DNA of 64,000 nt from Atopobium sp034113385. GTDB taxonomy: Bacteria; Actinomycetota; Coriobacteriia; Coriobacteriales; Atopobiaceae. Below, one piece after another: positions 59,146 through 64,000 of the stretch. The notes below the pieces were generated by a model. It did not search any database. It saw only the letters and a program-made list of their open reading frames with translations, and was not told the DNA's origin. The stretch lies in NCBI RefSeq assembly GCF_034113385.1, contig NZ_JAXEXL010000015.1:57540-121539 (forward strand). The letters run 5' to 3'. The position numbers were made by a program, and so were the translations under genes. Each line of letters begins with the position of its first letter. The stretch's first letter is position 1.

Positions 59146-60948
59146 TTACACCAACCAGCTGGGGAGCTCAAGGCTGATGGTTTGTGCAGCGCCGCGAGCA
59201 ATCCTATAGCTAACTACGTTTATAAGTTCATAGGTTTTCTCGACAGGTTTAAGGATAAGGGCATGACCTTCAAGTCCTGCAGCATGAGCGGGCAGAGCAA
59301 GCAAAACTTGGTTGAGTTTGGTGCTGTAGACCGGAGCAATGAGTCGATAGCTGCGTTTTGCCCTCATGAAGGTGGCAGCGCAGGCATCAAGAAAGTCCTG
59401 CTTTGACAGCGTGTTTACAACAGTACCGGGCAGGATGCTTGCAAGTTGTTTGGTCGGGATGGTAAGTGAGGCATCTTGTGCAATACAAAGTACCTGCGCA
59501 CTGAGGTCAAAATTGGGAGCTTTGGGCACCTGTGGGAGAGCGGAAAACTTTTCTCCTAAACCAGGTGTTTGAGTTGTGCTAAAGCCAGCAAACTGCCAAG
59601 GGGTTGTTTGTGTAGAGGGCGTAAAACACAGATAAATATCCTCATTATAGGGCGTGAGAAGCCCCGTATTATAGGCAGCAAAGTCGTTTGTGAGAGACTG
59701 AACGAGTGCATTGTCTTGCTGTGCTCGATAAAATACAGCGCTTAGATATGAGCAAAGTTCAGCAGAGAAGAACGATGTAGTGGGAGCAAAATCTTTAAGT
59801 GCTACAGTTACGTTTTCCCAGCTACCCATCAGCGCAAACTGTGCTAGTTCATCGAGAGCACTTGCTTGTGGCTGTGCCGAGATTTGTGCGGCACAAAGAT
59901 CGTCGGAAGCACAATATGGTGCTGAAGCCGTGTTGGTTGTGGGCTTATTGGAATGGGTGATATTTACAACTTTCCATGATTTACCAGGGGCAAATGTCTT
60001 GCTTTTTTGAATGGTAACAGTAGGATTACCAGAGGCCATCAGCGCAAAAGAAACACTGCTGCGAGTCCCGGTAAGAGCGCCAGTAGAGCGTGCATAATTC
60101 CAACTGCTTTGCAGCAGCTCAAGAGCATCAGTATTGGCAGGTACAAGCTCATAGATTTTTTGGAGCATATCATTAGGACAGACAACATCAGTGGTGAAAT
60201 GCTGCGGCAAGGTGGACTGTAATACCACAGGAATATATGCTTCTACCTGCGAGGGAGCTGCAAAAGTCTGAGCAGGGACGGCAGGTTCACCGGTGTGCTG
60301 CTGAGGTGTATGAGTAATGTTTAGAGAAATCTGGGGCAGAGGCGTGAAGAGTGGCTCTTGTGGGACAAGATGAGGCTCGGGTGTTATGTCGGACTCGGGA
60401 GCAAGTTCAGGCTCGGTCTCAGTCTTGGTCTCAGGTTCAGACATGAGCTCGACTTTTGCTTCAGGCTCAGGCGTAACTTCAGAAGCAGGTTCGAGCTTAA
60501 GTGCGGGTTCAGGTACAGGAGTAGGCTCAGCTTCAGATACGGACTCAGGAGCGGACTCAGACACAGCCTCAGGAACAGGCATTTCCTTGTGATAGGGTTT
60601 TTGCGGGCGTAAGGCTTTTGTGCCACGCTTACGTTTCCACGGTTTGCCTTTTGCGGCAGCTTTGTCAGCGGTGCTAGGTTCGTCGATTTTATCGAGAACA
60701 GCATCAAAGTCTTCGTGAGGCATGATAGTTACAAAGACGCGACCCTTTTTAAAAACGGTTAGTTTTATAAACTCGGGAAGTGCCTCCATGAGCGTAGTGG
60801 TATCTGCGCAATCCAAGTCCGCTGGAACAATACCGTCAGCCAGAAGCGTGGCTTCAACATCTGATAGGGGAGTTTGCCTATTGCAACCCAGCTCTTGTTT
60901 AAGGAGTTTGTACAGGTAAAGAGCGTTATTTGTAGAAATAGTAGCCAT
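59146..60948 (-). CDS. large protein with Pro/Glu-rich linker, function unknown
   Basis: About 600 residues. Residues 1-85 (TNNALYLYKLLKQELG...LMEALPEFIKLTVFKKGRVFVTI) resemble an OST-HTH/LOTUS-type winged helix. A basic stretch KGKPWKRKRGTKAL follows, then a low-complexity region (about 125-210) of EP/PE repeats. The C-terminal half is soluble and without a family I recognise. The start at 60948 is supported by GAAAGGT. No catalytic motif is visible. The basic patch and the LOTUS-like head hint at RNA binding, which is inference only. Confidence 0.6.
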   Translation of the reverse strand: MATISTNNALYLYKLLKQELGCNRQTPLSDVEATLLADGIVPADLDCADTTTLMEALPEFIKLTVFKKGRVFVTIMPHEDFDAVLDKIDEPSTADKAAAKGKPWKRKRGTKALRPQKPYHKEMPVPEAVSESAPESVSEAEPTPVPEPALKLEPASEVTPEPEAKVELMSEPETKTETEPELAPESDITPEPHLVPQEPLFTPLPQISLNITHTPQQHTGEPAVPAQTFAAPSQVEAYIPVVLQSTLPQHFTTDVVCPNDMLQKIYELVPANTDALELLQSSWNYARSTGALTGTRSSVSFALMASGNPTVTIQKSKTFAPGKSWKVVNITHSNKPTTNTASAPYCASDDLCAAQISAQPQASALDELAQFALMGSWENVTVALKDFAPTTSFFSAELCSYLSAVFYRAQQDNALVQSLTNDFAAYNTGLLTPYNEDIYLCFTPSTQTTPWQFAGFSTTQTPGLGEKFSALPQVPKAPNFDLSAQVLCIAQDASLTIPTKQLASILPGTVVNTLSKQDFLDACAATFMRAKRSYRLIAPVYSTKLNQVLLALPAHAAGLEGHALILKPVEKTYELINVVSYRIARGAAQTISLELPSWLV

Positions 60949-61041
60949 GAATGACCTTTCGTATAATTCCAATCGCTTTAAGCATAAAGGACATTGACGG
61001 GCAGCGTGCCCACTTTTAAATAATTATCACTGCCTCGTTGC

Positions 61042-61070
61042 TTGACAGCTATCTCTATGAGGAATACGAT
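61042..61070 (+). promoter_or_regulatory. promoter of the metal ATPase gene
   Basis: Perfect -35 TTGACA (61042-61047), a 17-bp spacer and -10 TACGAT (61065-61070). The expected transcription start falls just before the operator. Confidence 0.85.
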
Positions 61071-61080
61071 TGTTCATGAA

Positions 61081-61102
61081 TATATGAGCAATTATTCATA
61101 TA
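61081..61102. promoter_or_regulatory. SmtB/ArsR-type metal-responsive operator
   Basis: TATATGA GCAATTAT TCATATA matches the known imperfect 12-2-12 palindrome ATATGAACA...TTCATAT bound by SmtB/CzrA/CadC-type repressors. It lies directly downstream of the -10. The repressor gene is not in the window. Confidence 0.85.
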
Positions 61103-61117
61103 TAGAGAAGAACGGGG

Positions 61118-63166
61118 ATGCAGATGTCTTGCTCTTGCCATACTGACCATCACAACCACAATGCAAATACTCAGGTCCAGCACACTCATGAGGGTGGGCG
61201 TCATCAGGCATGTTGCAACCATACTCACCATCATGATCATGAGGATGCTTGCGGCTGTGGCTGCGGGCATACTCACGCGCATGGCACAGAAGAAGGGAGT
61301 AACGTTCCATGCATCCTTGCTTCGGCACTTTTGTTAGCAGCTGCTTATGTGCTTACTAAATTGGTAGAGCTTCCCCTTGTAGTGCAGTTATTGGCATACC
61401 TGCCAGCATATTTGGTTGCTGGATATGATGTGCTGCGCGAGGCAGGGGAGTCTATCATCGAGCGCAAGCCTTTTAATGAGTCTCTTCTTATGGCCATCGC
61501 AACCCTTGGCGCAATGTGCATAGGGTTTATTCCGGGTGGTGCTCCAGAGTTTGCAGAAGCTGTTTTTGTTATGCTGTTCTTCCAGGTAGGAGAGGCATTT
61601 GAAGATGCAGCTCAGGGTAAGAGCCGAGATGCGGTGTCTGCGCTGGTAGACATTAGGCCCGATGTGGCAAACCTGTTAGTAGATGGAGAAGTGCATGAAG
61701 TGTCTCCTGCACAGGTACACCCTGGCGACATTCTTGTGGTCCGACCCGGTGAGCGCGTGGCACTCGATGGTGTTGTAGTAGATGGCACATCCAATTTGGA
61801 TACCGTAGCGCTTACTGGTGAGTCTGTACCACGTAGCGTTGTGGCAGGAGACAGCGTGCTGTCTGGTTGCGTTAATCTAAATGGCGTTTTGCAGATTCGC
61901 GTAACCAAAGAGTTTGGTGAGTCTACTGCTTCTCGCATCCTTGATTTGGTAGAAAACGCTTCCAAGGGTAAATCTACTTCCGAACGTTTTATTACACGCT
62001 TTGCTCGCGTGTATACCCCTATTGTGGTGGCTGCTGCGCTGGTAGTTGCTGTTGTGCCCCCTGCGCTGTCAGGAGATTTTGGTGCAAACTTTACCCCTTG
62101 GCTGTTGCGCGCTTTAACGTTTCTTATTGTGTCATGCCCCTGTGCACTGGTTGTCTCGGTACCGTTATCCTTCTTTGGCGGTATTGGTGCAGCATCTAAA
62201 AAAGGCGTGCTTATCAAAGGGTCTAATTATCTTGAAGCCTTGGCTCATGCGGATACTATCGTCTTTGATAAGACGGGTACGCTTACCCGTGGCGTATTTA
62301 AGGTGCGCGTTGTCCATCCAGAAAACATTAGTCCTGATGAACTGCTCCATCTTGCTGCTCACGTAGAACGGCATTCCACACACCCCATTGCCGCTGCCTT
62401 GCGCGAAGCCTACCCCAATGAGCAAGATGCTTGCATTATTTCTCATACCCAGGAGCGTGCCGGAGAGGGCATTATTGCACAGGTTAACGAGAAAACCGTA
62501 GCGGTTGGTAACAATAAACTTATGGATGACATAGGTGCTCACTGGCATGAGTGCAGCCTTGGCGGAACTACTATCCATGTAGCAATTGACGGCATATACG
62601 CCGGTCATCTTGTAATTTCTGATGAGGTAAAGCCTCATGCTGCACAGGATATAGCATCGTTGCGCAAGCTAGGCGTGCATAAGACAGTTATGCTTTCTGG
62701 TGATCGTGAAGAGGTTGCTGCAGCTGTGGCTCAAGATCTTGGTTTGGACGAGTATCGAGCTAACCTGTTGCCTGATCAAAAGGTTGCCAAAGTAGAGGAG
62801 TTTCTTACCGCTATACCTGCCGAGAAAACACTTGTCTTTGTAGGCGATGGCATAAATGATGCACCTGTTTTAGCTCGCGCTGATGTGGGTATTGCTATGG
62901 GCGCCATGGGTTCTGATGCCGCAATTGAAGCAGCTGACATTGTGCTTATGGACGATAGTTTGAATAGCATTGCGGATGCTATAACACTGTCTAGACGTAC
63001 AGTGAGCATTGCTCGCCAAAATATTGTCTTTGCCATTGGTGTTAAGCTGCTTATTCTTGCTTTAGCCGCGCTTGGACTGGCTCCTATTTGGCTTGCCGTC
63101 TTTGGTGACGTGGGCGTTATGGTGTTGTGTGTGCTTAACGCCTCAAGGACCTTGCAGGTTAAGTAA
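61118..63166 (+). CDS. heavy-metal P1B-type ATPase (Zn/Cd/Co exporter)
   Basis: A 682-residue metal-export pump. The N-terminus is a Cys/His-rich tail (residues 4-57, runs such as HTHHHDHE and CGCGCGHTHAH) instead of a ferredoxin-like HMA domain. The membrane metal site is the CPC motif at 340-342, the phosphorylated Asp384 lies in DKTGTLT, and the hinge is GDGINDAPVLARADVGIAMG. The CPC and the His-rich tail point to Zn/Cd/Pb export. The SmtB-type operator upstream agrees with metal-induced expression. Confidence 0.94.
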   Translation: MQMSCSCHTDHHNHNANTQVQHTHEGGRHQACCNHTHHHDHEDACGCGCGHTHAHGTEEGSNVPCILASALLLAAAYVLTKLVELPLVVQLLAYLPAYLVAGYDVLREAGESIIERKPFNESLLMAIATLGAMCIGFIPGGAPEFAEAVFVMLFFQVGEAFEDAAQGKSRDAVSALVDIRPDVANLLVDGEVHEVSPAQVHPGDILVVRPGERVALDGVVVDGTSNLDTVALTGESVPRSVVAGDSVLSGCVNLNGVLQIRVTKEFGESTASRILDLVENASKGKSTSERFITRFARVYTPIVVAAALVVAVVPPALSGDFGANFTPWLLRALTFLIVSCPCALVVSVPLSFFGGIGAASKKGVLIKGSNYLEALAHADTIVFDKTGTLTRGVFKVRVVHPENISPDELLHLAAHVERHSTHPIAAALREAYPNEQDACIISHTQERAGEGIIAQVNEKTVAVGNNKLMDDIGAHWHECSLGGTTIHVAIDGIYAGHLVISDEVKPHAAQDIASLRKLGVHKTVMLSGDREEVAAAVAQDLGLDEYRANLLPDQKVAKVEEFLTAIPAEKTLVFVGDGINDAPVLARADVGIAMGAMGSDAAIEAADIVLMDDSLNSIADAITLSRRTVSIARQNIVFAIGVKLLILALAALGLAPIWLAVFGDVGVMVLCVLNASRTLQVK

Positions 63167-63325
63167 GCTATAGTGCCGTGTAGTATGGTGCTGTATAGAG
63201 CAATTTTAACGCTTGGTCAAAAAATATAACCATTCACCGAGGTTTACTTTTTAGTGAGCTGAGCATAGCAAACAATAATAACTAAGTTATTGTTGCGAGT
63301 TATAGGCTGTGATGTCAGGAAACAC
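63167..63325. other. intergenic region with inverted repeat AACAATAA/TTATTGTT
   Basis: About 160 bp. The inverted repeat (63271-63278 and 63287-63294) lies 32 bp before the next gene and may be a leader hairpin or operator. Nothing else is recognised. Confidence 0.4.
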
Positions 63326-63817
63326 ATGAGTACTCTACTTTCTATAGCCAAAAAAGTGTCCTCAGTCATAATAGCTTTATTGGTGCTCGCTCTCATTTTC
63401 TTTGTTGTAGAGCGTGCTAGTGTAGCATTTTTGTATATACAAGGTCCCAGTGAGGCGGCTGTGCACGAGGAAGCGAGTAACTTTTTTCGGGACGATCCTT
63501 TTACTCTTGCATATGTGGACAAAGATAAAAACAGCACTGTTCGATACCATTTTGTGGCAAAAAGTAAACGTGGAATTATTCTAGGACGTCGGGTTGTTGT
63601 TTGTGAGTTTCGATGGTTTGCGGCCTTTAGTGCTGGAGATAAGGATGGCGGCATGCGCATACCTTTTATGCCTCCTATCCTTTTTGATGTGAGGCCTGCG
63701 GGCTGGTATTACGACTCGATAGAACCCACCCTCAGCTCTATAGATAGATTCATGGATGATATTAGACGGGCGCCAAATGCAAGTGGGTCATATGAGGCTT
63801 ACATTTTATTGAGATAA
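63326..63817 (+). CDS. small membrane-anchored protein, function unknown
   Basis: A 163-residue protein with one N-terminal membrane helix (about 12-32) and an outer domain containing FRDDPFTLAYVDKDKNSTVRYHFVAKSKRG and RRVVVCEFRWFAAFSAGDKDGGMRIP. No family is recognised. The ATG is supported by CAGGAAA 5 nt upstream; an earlier in-frame start overlaps an inverted repeat. Confidence 0.65.
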   Translation: MSTLLSIAKKVSSVIIALLVLALIFFVVERASVAFLYIQGPSEAAVHEEASNFFRDDPFTLAYVDKDKNSTVRYHFVAKSKRGIILGRRVVVCEFRWFAAFSAGDKDGGMRIPFMPPILFDVRPAGWYYDSIEPTLSSIDRFMDDIRRAPNASGSYEAYILLR

Positions 63818-64000
63818 ACGGAGAGAACAATAATAGAGATGACCACAAATATATAAGAGCAAAACCGCAAAGAGAATATGGGGTGGTACTTCAGTTTCGC
63901 TTGTTTTTAGAGCGAGTTTTAGAGCGAAATTGCCTATTGCGTAGATTAGTAACTGTACCCTCCATGCCATGGGGGATATAGGTAAGTTCAGATAAGTCCT
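63806..64000 (-). CDS. possible 3' end of a membrane protein entering from the right
   Basis: On the minus strand a frame stays open from the window edge to a TAA at 63806 (64 codons). It reads Leu/Ile-rich with two hydrophobic stretches, AWRVQLLIYAIGNFALKL and HILFAVLLLYICGHLYY. It would overlap the convergent gene by 12 bp. Without the upstream part I cannot tell a real gene end from chance. Nothing else is visible in this stretch. Confidence 0.25.
   Translation of the reverse strand, partial: RTYLNLPISPMAWRVQLLIYAIGNFALKLALKTSETEVPPHILFAVLLLYICGHLYYCSLRLSQ

Noticed and set aside
60330..60600. Plus-strand frames of 68 to 84 codons over the repeat-rich region
   Set aside because: They mirror the Glu/Pro repeats of the minus-strand gene; low complexity explains the open frames.

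Overview
The window reads as a piece of a moderate-GC actinobacterial chromosome. The RpoB, RpoC and RpoA sequences, the use of GTG and TTG starts, and the gene order fit the class Coriobacteriia, probably an Atopobium/Lancefieldella-like member. That assignment is an inference from protein character and was not tested by any search.

Region 1 (1-2300) holds the end of a YacP-like NYN-domain gene, a minus-strand DUF4143 AAA ATPase with an array of palindromic half-sites over its promoter, and tRNA-Thr(TGT). Region 2 (2400-37700) is one long translation and transcription block on the plus strand: tRNA-Tyr/Thr/Met, tuf, rpmG, tRNA-Trp, secE, nusG, rplKA, a NYN-domain gene, rplJL behind an L10 leader, rpoBC, rpsLG, fusA, rpsJ, a zinc-ribbon membrane gene, the S10 and spc clusters, secY, adk, map, infA, rpmJ, rpsMKD, rpoA and rplQ. 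It keeps the old tRNA-tuf-tRNA(Trp)-secE-nusG order known from the E. coli tufB locus. Terminators, internal promoters and two unrelated genes break it into several transcription units.

Region 3 (37800-41900) has a fused energy-coupling-factor ATPase with its EcfT partner, truA, and a membrane-anchored LCP-like protein. Region 4 (41980-47830) has a family 2 glycosyltransferase followed by a BceRS-BceAB-type module (response regulator, short histidine kinase, ABC ATPase, FtsX-type permease), which suggests sensing of and resistance to cell-envelope peptides. Region 5 (47980-55480) is accessory metabolism: a B3/B4-domain protein, a double GNAT protein, a HAD phosphatase, a DUF554 membrane protein, a PreP-type M16 protease and a DMT exporter.

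Region 6 (55560-57010) is a second DUF4143 ATPase gene lying between two near-identical 61-bp repeats that each contain an 11-bp inverted repeat. Region 7 (57020-64000) has UspA, UppP, a low-molecular-weight tyrosine phosphatase, a large Pro/Glu-rich protein, a metal P-type ATPase under a textbook SmtB/ArsR-type operator, and a small membrane protein.

The most unusual points are: the two ATPase genes sharing one design (palindromic repeat next to an extended -10 TTTTGCTATA(A/C)T); an alpha-CTD-like helix-hairpin-helix domain at the C-terminus of RpoC; a rewritten fork-loop-2/rifampicin region in RpoB; and a GGATACG-type motif upstream of several ribosomal promoters. No rRNA gene, CRISPR array, insertion sequence or prophage was seen.
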